DNA from: Clytia hemisphaerica
Lineage: Eukaryota; Cnidaria; Hydrozoa; Leptothecata; Clytiidae
Direction of reading: 5' to 3'
Length of the DNA: 64,000 bases
Assembly: GCA_902728285.1 (NCBI GenBank)
Contig: CACVBU010000260.1
Location: 62,001-126,000, forward strand
The position numbers and the translations under genes are program-made. Under the pieces are notes generated by a model that saw nothing but the letters and a program-made list of their open reading frames with translations, was not told where the DNA came from and did no database searches. Positions within the stretch are counted from its first letter, which is position 1. Every line of letters starts with the position of its first letter. This document shows, piece by piece, positions 24,165 through 35,600 of the stretch.

Positions 24165-24345
24165 TTCCGATGGCGTATTGGCGGCCGCCCACGCTAAAGC
24201 TCTAAAGGAGCGGACCAATATACCATCGGAGACCTATAGTAGTCATCGTTTGATGTACCGCATCACAGTCGTGTCTAGCCGTCCTTACACTTTTTGCTTG
24301 ACTATCGGCTGCACCCGACTGAATTTAGCATGAAAATCTCTGCTG
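24165..24345. repeat. Copy A of an inverted repeat pair
   Basis: TATTCCGATGGCG, GGCGGCCGCCCACGCTAAAG and the following ~150 bp recur inverted at about 26530-26690. The segment just upstream (GCGAACGACTTATCTG) is shared with the foldback at 25.4-25.6 kb. Confidence 0.6.
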
Positions 24346-24904
24346 CCTGAGAAGGCTTGAGAAATATTCAAACCTTCGATTGTTGGCTGTTTTGGTTTAT
24401 TTTGGTGGATTTATTGAAACTTGACAGTTTCATTACTTTTTCAGTATTATATTTAGTACCTAGTGTAATTTCTTTGTAAGTGCACCAAGTTAAAAATGCT
24501 TGACATTGCATGATTATTATCTTTTGTTATTTTATTTGTTTTTGGTGGTTGACTGGTTATATTTTCAAAGGCCAAATCAAAGAAAGCATATCAGGTATGT
24601 TTTATTTAGTTTTACCAATAATTTTTATGTTGGAATTTTAAACTGCTGCATTCCAATTTAGACCTTTAGAGCCTGTCGACCGCCCTCCATGCAGAGCATC
24701 AGCGAGCCGCCCAACCCCAACCGACATCAACAAACTTGTTGATCATGACCTGTGTGTTGTTTATTTGGAAAAGCCAGAATCCTCCTTCATCAATAAAAAT
24801 TTTGGAGGGAGGTTCCCATTTATTGTATCAGTATTTTGGGGACAAAGCTTTTATTTTTTGGTAGGACCATCTTTGCCTGTTTCGCCAAACTCTATTTTAA
24901 GAGG

Positions 24905-25280
24905 CTGACATGCATATTTCAGGTAGTGAAAGATCTAGTGCAGGTGTAATTATCATTTGGTGTGTTGAGGCAAGCTTAGTGATTCTACAAATATCAAAAA
25001 GTTCACATATTGCTGTATAAGTTGGACTAGATTGAGGGAAATTTGGCTCATGGCCACTCTCTTTTAATTGTTTGGTTCGTGACATTGCTTGTTTACTTTT
25101 TTAGGCAGTGAAAGATCTTGAATAGGTGAAATTGTCGTTCGATGTGAGGAGACAACTTATTTATTCTAGTACCAGCAAAGAATTCGCATTTTATTGCTAT
25201 AAATTGAACTGTAATTGGGTTTGGGTTTAGAGCCACTCTCAATAAATGTTTAGTTCGCGTCCTGCTTTGTTTACATTTTT
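24905..25280. repeat. Diverged tandem duplication of ~190 bp
   Basis: The block AGGTAGTGAAAGATCTAGTG to TTGGTTCGTGACATTGCTTG is followed by a second version starting AGGCAGTGAAAGATCTTGAA and ending TTTAGTTCGCGTCCTGCTTT. Many substitutions indicate an old duplication. Confidence 0.6.
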
Positions 25281-25382
25281 CAGTTCGGAGCACTATGTAG
25301 AAATCGCACGGGAAATTTTTTTTGCACGTGTACTCTTAGCTCGGGACACTAGTAACTTTTTACCGTCCCCAGACTCTTTCTA

Positions 25383-25630
25383 AATTTTACGAACGCGGTC
25401 AGGAGAAATTCCGTAACCCAAAGGTTCCAGATGTTAAAATATGCCCGACCTTCAGAGCAAAGCGTGTCGTAGCATATTTCTACATCTGGTACCAGATAAG
25501 CGAACGACTTATCTGGCACCCAGATGGTGAAATTTTCATCCGACACGCTAAAGCTCTGAAGGTCGGGAAAATTTTCAACATCTGGAAGGTTTACATTACG
25601 GAATTTTGCGAGACCGCGTTTGAAAATTTA
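25383..25630. mobile_element. Foldback MITE with CCAGATAAG hairpin centre
   Basis: AAATTTTACGAACGCGGTC on the left faces GACCGCGTTTGAAAATTT on the right. GCCCGACCTTCAGAGC is repeated inverted inside. The centre is CCAGATAAG-CGAACGA-CTTATCTGG, a perfect stem-loop whose halves recur near 24146 and 31079. Confidence 0.7.
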
Positions 25631-26529
25631 TATGGAGCTTGGAAACGATCAATCGCCGCAAGCTAGCACCAGATGCGAAATCGGATGCTTCTCTGAAAAA
25701 AATAACAAATCTGGTGCAAGTCATGTAAACAAACCCTAGTTTAGCTTAATTCATATATAAAATTCATATATAATTGCAACTTAAAACATTAATTTCTTGC
25801 TAATTTCTACTTGCCTGGACACAGTGGATAAAGATTACACTTACCTTCATTGTTTTCAGGACTTCAAAAGTGGATTTTCAATGTGTAAAAAATTGCAAAA
25901 TGGCCTGGCTGGGCGGGGGATGGCACACAAAGTGAAGTTTCATCAAAAAACTTAAATATGATACAAAGTACTTCTACAGAAATTAACCAAGATATACTGG
26001 TTGATATTAAGCCATATTTGTATCTTTTTTATGATAAATTTGTCTGTTTTGGACATGTTTGTACCGCTGCTAGAGACTTTGACTGTTGTCAGTCGTCTGG
26101 CGGTCAAAAGCCAATTTGAGGGCAGTACAAGATTATACCAACAAGAAAGTAACTGAAAAAGGTATGATAGACTTACCTCATATAGTTTCGTTAAGTTCTT
26201 TGATTTTGCCTTTGAGAAAATATCAGTAACAAAAAGAAACAAAAACAATCTTCTTTTCTGTGTGTAAAAACACTCTTCTAAAGTTCTAAGTTGGTGCACA
26301 TTACAGAAAATACACTATATACTAAAAGTAATGACAAAAAGGTATAAAGAAATTCAAATTGCAAAAGAAATCCAGCAAAATTAACCAAAAACAACCAGTA
26401 TCTATACATGAAAGTGCCTCCATCACTTCCCCTCCTTGAATTCGTAATTAGTTTATTATTGAGGCGCCAAAACTATAAAAAATTAGTTTTTGACTGCCGG
26501 CGCAGCACTCATTTTAGGGGCTTGTCGGG

Positions 26530-26690
26530 TTGAGCAGCAGTTTTCTCAAGCTATACGGGTAAGGACAGTTGAACCCGACTGAGGGTGCGGCACATCAAAG
26601 GCCGACTATCATTCCTCTCCGATGGGAAATTGGCCCGCTCCCTTTAGAGCTTTAGCGTGGGCGGCCGCCAATCCGCCATCGGAATATCAA
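26530..26690. repeat. Copy B of the inverted repeat pair
   Basis: Reverse-complement match to 24165-24345, including the GGCGGCCGCC core and CCATCGGA words. Together the pair brackets about 2.3 kb; whether they are ends of one element or two separate insertions is open. Confidence 0.6.
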
Positions 26691-26781
26691 TCGTAAAAGG
26701 GGTTACGCACGATACGAAAATCTCGTGTTCGCAAGCGAAAGGTTTTTTACACTACATACCGTAAGAGGACGTAAGATTGCT

Positions 26782-27084
26782 CCCGGGGGGTACTACCCTT
26801 GTCGACCGACGGGGGTGCTCCGCTGAGGTTCGAAAAATGGACCCTACGTGGGACTCGAAATTTGCGAAAAAAGTGACCCTGAATGGGACTGAAATTCCAA
26901 AATTTTCTCAAATTTTCTACTTTTTCCCCAAATTTTCCAACAATAGGCACCCTACGAGGGACTGATTTTTCTATTTTGGTATTTTTGCGACCCTACCTGG
27001 GACTCGTGGAGGTTAAAAAGGTACCCTGACCAGCGGAGCATCCCCGTAACCCATCTTGCCCTAGTACCCCCCCCCCCCCGGGAG
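26782..27084. mobile_element. ~300-bp MITE with TCCCGGGGGGTACT ends
   Basis: The left end TCCCGGGGGGTACT faces the right end AGTACCCCC...CCCGGGA. GATTGC occurs directly outside both ends, giving a possible 6-bp duplication. The body repeats GACCCTACGTGGGACT-like words. Confidence 0.6.
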
Positions 27085-27136
27085 ATTGCTAAACTTCCTT
27101 ATTCCCAGCGAAACTTTCCGATTGCTAGTGTACAAC

Positions 27137-27848
27137 CATGAAGGTAATAAAGATACAGATGGAGAGAAAACGTCTCGGTAATGACCTAAATGGTCGTTGA
27201 AATCTTTTATAAATCTATTCAAAGCGGTTGTTCTTTTCTTTGATGTACCATCATTGGAAGCAAAAAACATCAATTTATAACTTTATAAGAACAGAAAGAG
27301 GCTGGTCCGTTGATTTTGAAAAACTTAATTTTGCGAGAAATCTTAGTTAAAATGCGATTCGAAATAGTTTCAACTGATTATGGATAAAAGAATATACTAA
27401 TTTCATAAGGATATATTTTCAGGCTGGCATTTTGTGAACATTAAGAGTCGCATCACATTATTATTGAAAGTTTCTTATCTTAAAATCTTCACGTCTAAGT
27501 GGGCAGCGGTTTTCATACTCTGACAAAATGATCGATACAAGGTTCCTAATCGTAACACGTAATTCTTTTTTAAATCTGTCGATGGCTTTATGAGCAGCTT
27601 CCCCTAGAAGTCTAGCGTATTGTGCTTATTATGTGAAGTTTTTTTCAATTTTTCATGACAAGGCTATTATATTTCAATATACTCGTTAAAAATGTAATGT
27701 CTTTTCATTCATCTGAAATATTCCCACGAGTATACCAAAACTTAATCATCATATTCTCAAAGCAACCAAACAGCTGTTTGCGCTTCCGATGATAAATCAG
27801 AACAGAACAAAAGACATTGACTCTCCATCTATCTTTATTACCTTCATG
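27137..27848. mobile_element. 712-bp P-like MITE, CATGAAGG ends, 7-bp duplication
   Basis: Inverted ends start CATGAAGGTAATAAAGATA on both sides (right end read on the minus strand). Flanks are GTACAAC at 27130-27136 and 27849-27855. A second element with ends CAT(A/G)GAGGTATAAAGAAA and a 7-bp duplication lies at 34781-35455. No transposase is encoded. P-superfamily elements often begin CATG and give 7-8-bp duplications, so mobilisation by the P-like transposases of this window is a reasonable inference. Confidence 0.75.
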
Positions 27849-27855
27849 GTACAAC

Positions 27856-28600
27856 GGAAAAGGACCAAAACGCCACAAAAGTAGATTTAACACCGATTTT
27901 AGCCAGAGACGCCTAGAAGCAAAAAGATCCCTGAGACGGGGCAGATATGTTATTCCGGAAATGAGAAAGTTAGCCATTTTGTAGACTGGAGTCGTTTATA
28001 ATGCATGTAATACTAATAATAAACACAAATAATGATACGGGATTTACTTTTTTGCTTTATTTTTAATATGTATGAATTAGTCGTCTAGCTTGCTAGACTA
28101 GCCATTTTGTGATACAATTTTAAAAAGTTGTACCCGGCTGTTTGCGTGATGCGTGATCGGGAAATAATTTGAGGCATGATTTGGGCTATTTTCGCGATAT
28201 TTGCATAGTGAACAAACCTTTTTTGGTAATTTTCATGATCGTCACCGAGCAAGGAAAATTTCTATCAATGCATTTTAAACATGTATAAACTCTGGTGAAC
28301 CTAAAGAAAGTTGATATTCTATTTTCAAAACAAACTGCTTTTTTGAAGTTTTTTCAACTCAAATATCTTAAAATTTCAACCTAAAATACTTTTTCTCTTT
28401 TCTCGTTTTCTTAAATCAGGGGGTAATGAATATCTACAAAAATTGATCTTGTTCATCAAAAATTGAGAATATTTTACAATAGGAAAACCAAAGTAAAATT
28501 TATATTTTCAAAATAGATGAAATATTTTGCATATACTTTTCATATATAAAATATTGAAAAAAAGGTAAAATATATAAAATATTGAAAAAAGGTAAAAAAT
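27856..28600. other. AT-rich interval; minus-strand ORF piece at the left edge
   Basis: On the minus strand a short frame from about 27977 (MANFLISGITY) runs into the MITE at 27848. With the MITE and one duplication removed it continues in frame as FGPFPLYTSNRKVSLG. I do not recognise the protein. The rest is empty. Confidence 0.35.
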
Positions 28601-28602
28601 TA

Positions 28603-29250
28603 CCGGGTGTCCCAGAAAAAAGTGAATTGAAGTGAACTTTCTCGATTTCTATGAATCTTTAAAGAATAAATTCTTTTGTATTGAGAAGAGGAAAGATAAA
28701 ATTACATTTTGAGGGGTCATTTGTCAAATTTTGTCAATTAGATCAAAAGTTATCGTCTAAATTCTAAAACAATACTTTTCAAAAAAGTCGAAAAAAGGCG
28801 AAAAACGAGGGTATTAAATCGTCAAAGAAAGCACTTCCTTTATCAATTTATTAACAATCAAGTTTTCTATGTTGTCCTTTAAGGTAGACTACACAATAGA
28901 CAGTAGCCTACCTTTAAGGTGGCTTTTGCAGGAATTGTTAATCTTGTAAATACGTGCTTTGGAAAAAAATGGAACAATACATTTCCTGATGAATAAAAAA
29001 ACATTTTTGTGACTTTGTCTTAACATAAATTTAATACCCTTATTTTTCGCGTTTTTTCGTCTTTTTTGAAAGGTAATTTTTTAGCATTTAGACCATAACT
29101 TTTTATCTAGTTGACTAAATTTAACAAATAACCCGTCAAAATTTAAGTTTATCCTTCCTTTCTCCAATGCAAAAGGATTAATACTTTCAAAGTTCATAGA
29201 ACTCGAGAAAATTCACTTGAAAGATGGGGACTTTTTTCTGGTACACCCGG
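28603..29250. mobile_element. 648-bp mariner-like palindromic MITE
   Basis: Ends are CCGGGTGTCCCAGAAAAAAG and its near-complement at 29250, with TA on each side. Long diverged arms pair internally (CGAGGGTATTAAAT near 28807 with ATTTAATACCCTTA near 29030). TA duplication and a CCGGGTG start fit Tc1/mariner-type non-autonomous elements. Confidence 0.7.
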
Positions 29251-29344
29251 TATAGCATCCAAAAGTTATATTTTTTGAAATCCATGTCAAAAAGTAAAAA
29301 ACTTTCAAAACAGGGAAACAATTTCATAATTTCAAACATACACT

Positions 29345-29430
29345 TTTTTTAATATAAGAACAATTTTATAAGAAGGCTCAAAATCGCCAAAAAATAAGAA
29401 CAATTTAAGAACAATGCTGAGCCTGAAACT
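29345..29430. repeat. GTTCTTA-type dispersed repeat, reversed copy
   Basis: Read on the minus strand it is CAGGCTCAGCATTGTTCTTA, then AAATTGTTCTTATTTTTTGG and TTTTGAGCC. Related copies lie near 13826, 48434, 48715 and 48870. Confidence 0.5.
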
Positions 29431-29758
29431 ACAATTTCATTCAATTTATGGGTCAAAGTAATAAAAATTCCTAAAATACCTGACTTACATCCTATTAAAA
29501 AGAACATGATAGAAGCTCAAAGTGCAAAAAAAAAAAAGTCGAGGTTGAGGCTCGGAAAATTTTTACTGGTTCTTATATAAAAAAGTGTAATCCAAAAGAA
29601 GAAAAAAAAATCTCAAATATACTGGGAAACATTTTCATAATCTGAAAGAACGTCGAAAGGAAAAAATTCCCCTAGCAGAAGGCATTTTGTAATTTTCAAA
29701 AGCATGCTGCAAAAGCAAAAAATGTAACAAAATTGGCAATCATAATTTCCACAGCAAA

Positions 29759-30233
29759 AGTTTCCACGTTTTATTTAAAAAAACGCACGTGCAAGAAAAT
29801 GTCCAAACTCACAACCAAAAGTTTTCCAAAAAATGTCCAAGTTCAGAACCAATAAAGGTTTTCCACGTTTAAATGCACGTGGAAGAAAATGTCCAAATTC
29901 ACAGCAAAAGTTTCCACGTTTTATTTTAAAAAACGCACGTGCAAGAAAATGTCCAAACTCACAACCAAAAGGGAAGAAAATGTCCAAATTCACGGCAAAA
30001 GTTCCACGTTTTATTTAAAAAAACGCATGTGCAAGAAAATGTCCAAACTCACAACCAAAAGTTTTCCACGTTTTAAACGCACGTGGAAGAAAATGTCCAA
30101 ATTCATAACCAAAAGTTTTCCACGTTTAAAACGCACGTAGAAGAAGATGTCCAAATTCACAGCAAAAATTTCCATGTTTTAAACGCACTTGCAAGAAAAT
30201 GTCCAAATTCACAACCAAAAGTTTTCCACGTTG
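29759..30233. repeat. Tandem array, ~55-bp unit, about nine copies
   Basis: The unit contains GAAAATGTCCAAATTCACA, ACCAAAAGTTTTCCACG and TTTAAACGCACGTG. Units differ in length and bases. The array and the 250 bp after it are related to 45850-46300. Confidence 0.85.
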
Positions 30234-31129
30234 CATTTTTAAAACATCAATCATCAAACCATTTCCTTGGGTGCTGCATCTACCATCTGACATAAAAAAG
30301 TGAGTTCAAAACGTTCAAACGTTTTTGATGTCGCAAGTATTTAATTTTTCAAATATAGCATGGTCAGATTTATCCACAAATATTCAGTCAACTGCTTTGT
30401 TAGAATTTGGGTAAATATACGGGCAAAATTGAAGTTAGTTTGTTGTGAAAGTTGATCAAATGTCCTGTCCTGTTTTTCAAGAGACAGCGAGATTGCATCT
30501 CTCATGCTAAACCAAACGGAAAATCAAATCCAGGAAGGAATAATGATAAACTTCATCATCAACCATTTCTTGTAACAATCACACAAAAAGCATGATCCAA
30601 TTCAACTCATTAAAGCATAAAAACCAAAGAAAAATAGCGAAAGAGCAGTAGCAACCAGTTGTTTATTTTTGCAGCCATCTTTATTTTGACTGTTAGAAAG
30701 CAGTATGGTCCGATCAACAATACGCTTCCGAACCGGGCGACGTTTCCCGATCGGCAAGGAATATGGACCGCCGTGCCCATATTTTCCCGCGACGTTTCTT
30801 GAAGAAATGACGTCTTTATCCTCCTATAAAATACTCTACTGTTTTTGACGCCGGAGCTCGATTTACAAAGAGATTTGGAAAAAATCCATTACGTAATGCT
30901 TCCAATAGACAGTCGGGTGCAGGCGACAATTCTCCATATTGGGACTTAAGACAGTTTCACACGACGACGAAAGTCTGAATGGAAACGAGGCTAAAAAAGC
31001 TGAAAAATCGATTTTATCACCCCGCATATCAGCTTTTGCCAAAAGAATCGCACTTGCTCGCTGCGCTCGCTCGTGCGTAATCAGATAAGCGAACGACTGA
31101 ATCTTGGGAAAGTAGAAATCTTGCAAATT
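30234..31129. other. Interval shared in part with 46.1-49.9 kb; no gene
   Basis: About 30360-30650 matches 46115-46298 joined to 49811-49890, an ancestral version without the 3.5-kb insertion. Around 31020-31110 lies an AGATAAGCGAACGACT word shared with the 24-25.6 kb foldbacks. Confidence 0.5.
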
Positions 31130-31149
31130 CTGAAATATGACGGACAATC

Positions 31150-31322
31150 ACCCTACGAAGACTGCAATCTTAGCTTTGCGTTATCAGCACCCTGACGGCG
31201 CATTCTTTCAATGAAAACTTTAGCTTTAACTTTCAGGTCCTCGAAAAGTAACGTTGATCGAGCAATCCTGAGAAGTTCACCAACAAACGAAGAATAAAAA
31301 GTGGATTCAGGCATGTTGCTAT
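31150..31322 (-). pseudogene. Reverse-transcriptase-element C-terminal fragment
   Basis: The minus strand reads MPESTFYSSFVGELLRIARS, then an F-E-D-L and M-R-R-Q-G pattern, before a stop near 31147. This resembles the end of RT proteins in some Penelope- or DIRS-like metazoan elements (P....Y.sfV.qLlR.aR). Only about 55 residues remain. Family assignment is tentative. Confidence 0.35.
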
Positions 31323-31329
31323 CTTTATA

Positions 31330-32133
31330 TATAGATTTGTGCCTTAAATGACAGAGATGAGTTTCATAATTGCCCGGGGGGGGGCACTCATCTGGCCTAC
31401 GTCATGTGCCGCGCTTAAGGGTGGGGTTTTTCAGCAACCCAAAATGCACTGTAAGGGTGTGTTTCTGTGAGATTGCAATGGGCCGTTCCAGTTATGGTCC
31501 GTAAGTGTTTTAAGAACCAAAAAAAGAGTGGCCTCTAAAATATGGAAAAAAATATTCATCTTAAGAAATATAGTCAAAAAGATCGATTCATATTGGCAAA
31601 ATAAATTTTTCAAAAATAATGCATTTCTTCGTTGACAATTGGCTATTATAGATTGTTCTAAAATTTGTTATGAAAAGTTCTGAGGCCCAGTTTATTCTTA
31701 GATTATAGCCAAATTTCCGACCGAATTCCAGGCTATGTTTTCATGAAATTATTAATCTTATTAAAAGTGTAGCACTGATTAGTTTAGACTTAAAATGGTA
31801 TAGTAAAGTTTTTAAATGCTCAATAAAAAATTACAACTTCACTTATACATTGACGATTACAACTCGCTGACAAAGATGACCACACCGAACACGAACTGGA
31901 GTGACAAATACAGTTGTGTAATTTACAGGTTTGTTTTCTATACATGCATTTTTGGGAATTAAAATTTTTCGGTGAAACCCTAAACAAACCAATACCAAAC
32001 CCACACCAACTGAAAGCTCTTAAAACAATATAAAGGACTTTCAGGTGGGTATAATTGTTTTCTCAATATAGCTCAAATAAATTGACCGGAACATGACGTC
32101 AAAACGCAACGTTAATCTTTTCAAAATATCGAC
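31330..32133. other. Interval with a G-run MITE scrap, no gene
   Basis: CCCGGGGGGGGGCACTCAT near 31373 looks like an end related to the 26.8-kb element. GTTCTGAGGCCCAGTTTATTC near 31677 resembles the GTTCTTA repeat. No exon seen. Confidence 0.35.
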
Positions 32134-32290
32134 TATTCATGATATGCACCATTGTAATGTCTTCCGTTCCACCCAATAGCTGATTGGTTGAAAGTGACGT
32201 ATTGACTGCTTTTACGTCACTTCCAACCAATGAGCTATTGGTTCCACGACGTAATGTCAGAAGACATTGCAGTGGTGCATATCATGAATA
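32134..32290. mobile_element. 157-bp palindromic MITE
   Basis: TATTCATGATATGCACCA on the left is mirrored by TGGTGCATATCATGAATA on the right. CCAATAGCT, TTGGTTGAAAGTGACGT and their complements pair towards the centre. Confidence 0.75.
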
Positions 32291-32609
32291 TCCACTAAAA
32301 GTCCTCGATATCGTTTTTCAAAAGCTTTCGATTGGTATCTATGGTCCAGGGTTTTATTGGCTTGGGATTTTTTTGTCGTCAAATTTTTAGGCGCAAGGGT
32401 TTGTGGCCTGTGACGTCATTTTGGGGTCCTAAAAATGTTTCTCAGGCCTTAGCAACCCCTCGCGAAAAAGTCTTTAGATCCTTTATTTTTTCAAAAAAAA
32501 CAGATTTGGTTACATCGCATAGAAGATGTCACGGCTCCTCAGGGTTTGCTTCTAAAGACTATTTTATTAAAGGCTAATAATAATTTACATACTCACCATT
32601 TGTTATCAG

Positions 32610-35600
32610 GGATAACGACAAAGAATCAGAACACGATGAAGATCATGAACCTAACAAGGACAATACAATCAAACGTTACCAGCCTCAACCAGTTCCTGAT
32701 TTCCTGAGATGGCTAGAAACAGAAGAACTGCACTATTTGTCTGTAACAAAAACGGGAGAAGTTTTGAAAAGTGTGTCCATTGACGAGATGTCGCCCCATT
32801 TAACATTTATCATATACTTTATTTTTCTTATCGTTTAGATTATATTCATCGTAAAAGATATATTAACAAAAAGTAAACACGAGGAGGTTTCCTTCATGAA
32901 TATAATCCACTTGGACATCAATAGAGTGATATTTTTATCTTGGCTTTGAACATTCCATTATGCCAATACTTGAGTGCCCTATTGAGAGTTGCACGTTTGC
33001 AACCCAAGACATTGATATCGGTGCGGCAGCTATTGTCCTCCAAATCCATGGAAGCGTCCACCAGAATGCTCCACATCGTCCAGTTCAGCACGTCAGAGCA
33101 CCAAAGCTAGAACGTCCGAGGATCAAGATGAACGCAACGTCAGAGGAGTGGAACGCCTTCCAACGTAGATGGGACACCTACCGCACAGGATCAGGCATCA
33201 CCGATGCATCTGCAGCTGCCCAACTACTCGAATGCACCAACGAGGACCTTGGCAACATCACCTTACGAGCCTACCCTGACTTCACTAATTCCACGATGGA
33301 AGAGGCTATACGTCTGCTAAAATCGCTTGCAGTTGTACCCGTGGCTTTAGGTGTCGTGCGTGCCGAGCTGAGTTCTATGGTGCAAGGAGCAGACGAACAG
33401 TTTAGAACATTTGCCGCTCGTGTTCAAGGCAAAGCTGAAACATGTGAGTTTAAGACTTCGTTTAGACAGTCATGTAATAATTGCGATACCGTTGTTACCG
33501 GTCAGACGTATTACACCGATGAACGTATCTGGGATGTGCTTTTGAATGGTATCGCTGATATGGACATTCGTAGAGAAGCCCTCAGCTCAGAGAACATTCA
33601 TAACAGACCCATAAATGACATTATTTCGTTTGTTGAGGCTCGTGAAATAGCCCGTAATGCTAGTCCCTCAGTTGGGATTTCGAGTGTCTCTGAGTATCGT
33701 CGATCTCGTGTTAATAAACCTACGAATCGATCATCGTCCCCATCAGCCGCCGACAGGGCTAGAACTGCTCCATGCCCAGATTGTGGAACTGTTTTTCACC
33801 TCTTTAGTCATAAACCTAGAGGTTGGAATAAAAAGCCACATGAGAGATGTGCGAGTTGTTGGAAACGTCGTCGAAACGAGAAAAAGAATGAACAGGGTGA
33901 TACCAGTGCCATATCTGTGAGTGAAGGATCCAACCCATTCGGTCAAATGTGTGCCTTATCATCTACCAGCATAACCCCGATAGTGTCAAACCCCACTGTT
34001 CGTAAAACTTCCAGTCCAAAGCTGGTTACATTGAGTCATCATGTCTTCTCCAAAGCAGAATGGCGACGTGCGCAGTTGAGGAATCATCCCAGTACACAGT
34101 TAACCACCACAAATGACTCTGCCCATCTCAGTCGACCACTGTCAATGCCCTTGCTGATTCCGGCGCTTAGACTGATGTTTGGTCGATGGATGAATTTGTT
34201 CGTGCAGGGTTTTCAGTCGAGAAATTACATCCTGTTAGACTGTCGCTGAATGCCGCAAATAAATCTGCCATACACATCGACGGAGCATTCTTTGGTACCA
34301 TTTCTGGCAGAACTTCAGACGGGACTATTTTGAGGACTAAATCGATGATATACGTCAGTAGAGATGTTTGCGGGTTTTACTTATCGTATATTACCATGCT
34401 CAATTTGAATATGCTACCCAAATCCTTCCCAGCACCAGGATGTGCCGGATTGAACCTCAGATCAGAAGGTACAGACGGTTTGATTCAGAGTATGAACAGT
34501 CACAGCATTCCTACGAAAAGTGAATGTGATTGCCCTAAACGCACAACTGTACCTCCCAGACCTGATAAACTCCCATTTGAATGCTCACCTGAGAACAATG
34601 AGAGAATAAAAGCATGGTTGCTCGACTACTTCAAAGAATCCACGTTCAACAACTGTTCACACACACCATTACCAGCAATGGAGGGACCACCGCTTGAAAT
34701 TCACCTAAAAGACGACGCAAAACCGTTCACTCACACCAAGGCAGCAAGAATACCACTCCATTGGCAGCAGCAAGTCTATGCATAGAGGTATAAAGAAAAA
34801 CAGGAGTTGAATGTGTCGGTAATTGGTCGTTAAAGTCTTTTGATTTCTTTTATAAAATGTATCAAAAGAAATTCTAAGCTCGCCCGATGAAATAAGACTT
34901 TTTAGTAGAACTCAAGTTTGCTATGAACATTCTAATAATCAGTATTGAAGATTCTCGCCTTTTAATATACGAAAATTAGATAAAAATTCGTCCACGAAGC
35001 AAGTTTATGTTCCATTTCGCTATCCGTTCAATTTTGTTTTGAAAAGATATTTTCTCAAGCCAGAAAATGAAAAGTTCTTTATAAGCACACACGATTTCAG
35101 ACTCAATCTGTAGACATAAAGTCGCTGGAGAATTTTGGAGGAAAGTATCAAGCAATAGAGTTCACCTTAAGGAAAACATTGATCGAAAAATCTTATCATT
35201 TGATGAAGGATTGCCAAGTTTACAGGCCTTTTTTTAGTCCAAATATTTTCTTACACTGATGTCAGAAACAATGAATCTCGTCTCATCTAATTTCTAACGC
35301 TTAAATGAGCCAATAGGATTTCACCTATGGATAAAAGAGCTCATTAAAAATGCACGATATATGAGATTATGAGCATGCATACATCGTAACTTTTTTAATC
35401 GTAGGGCGAGCTTGGTTACAATAGCATACTTCTCCTGTTTCTTTATACCTCCATGGTCTATGAGGACTTAATGCGTGACATTGATCTTGGGGTTATTGAA
35501 CGTGTACCCGAGAATGAACAGGTTACATGGTGTCATAGAATGGTTGTGTCTAGAAAGCATGACGGTTCACCAAGAAGAACCGTTGACGCATCTCGTATGA

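Noticed and set aside
29775-30295. Repetitive ORFs with CPNSQ or FGHFL units
   Set aside because: They are translations of the 55-bp tandem array in several frames on both strands.
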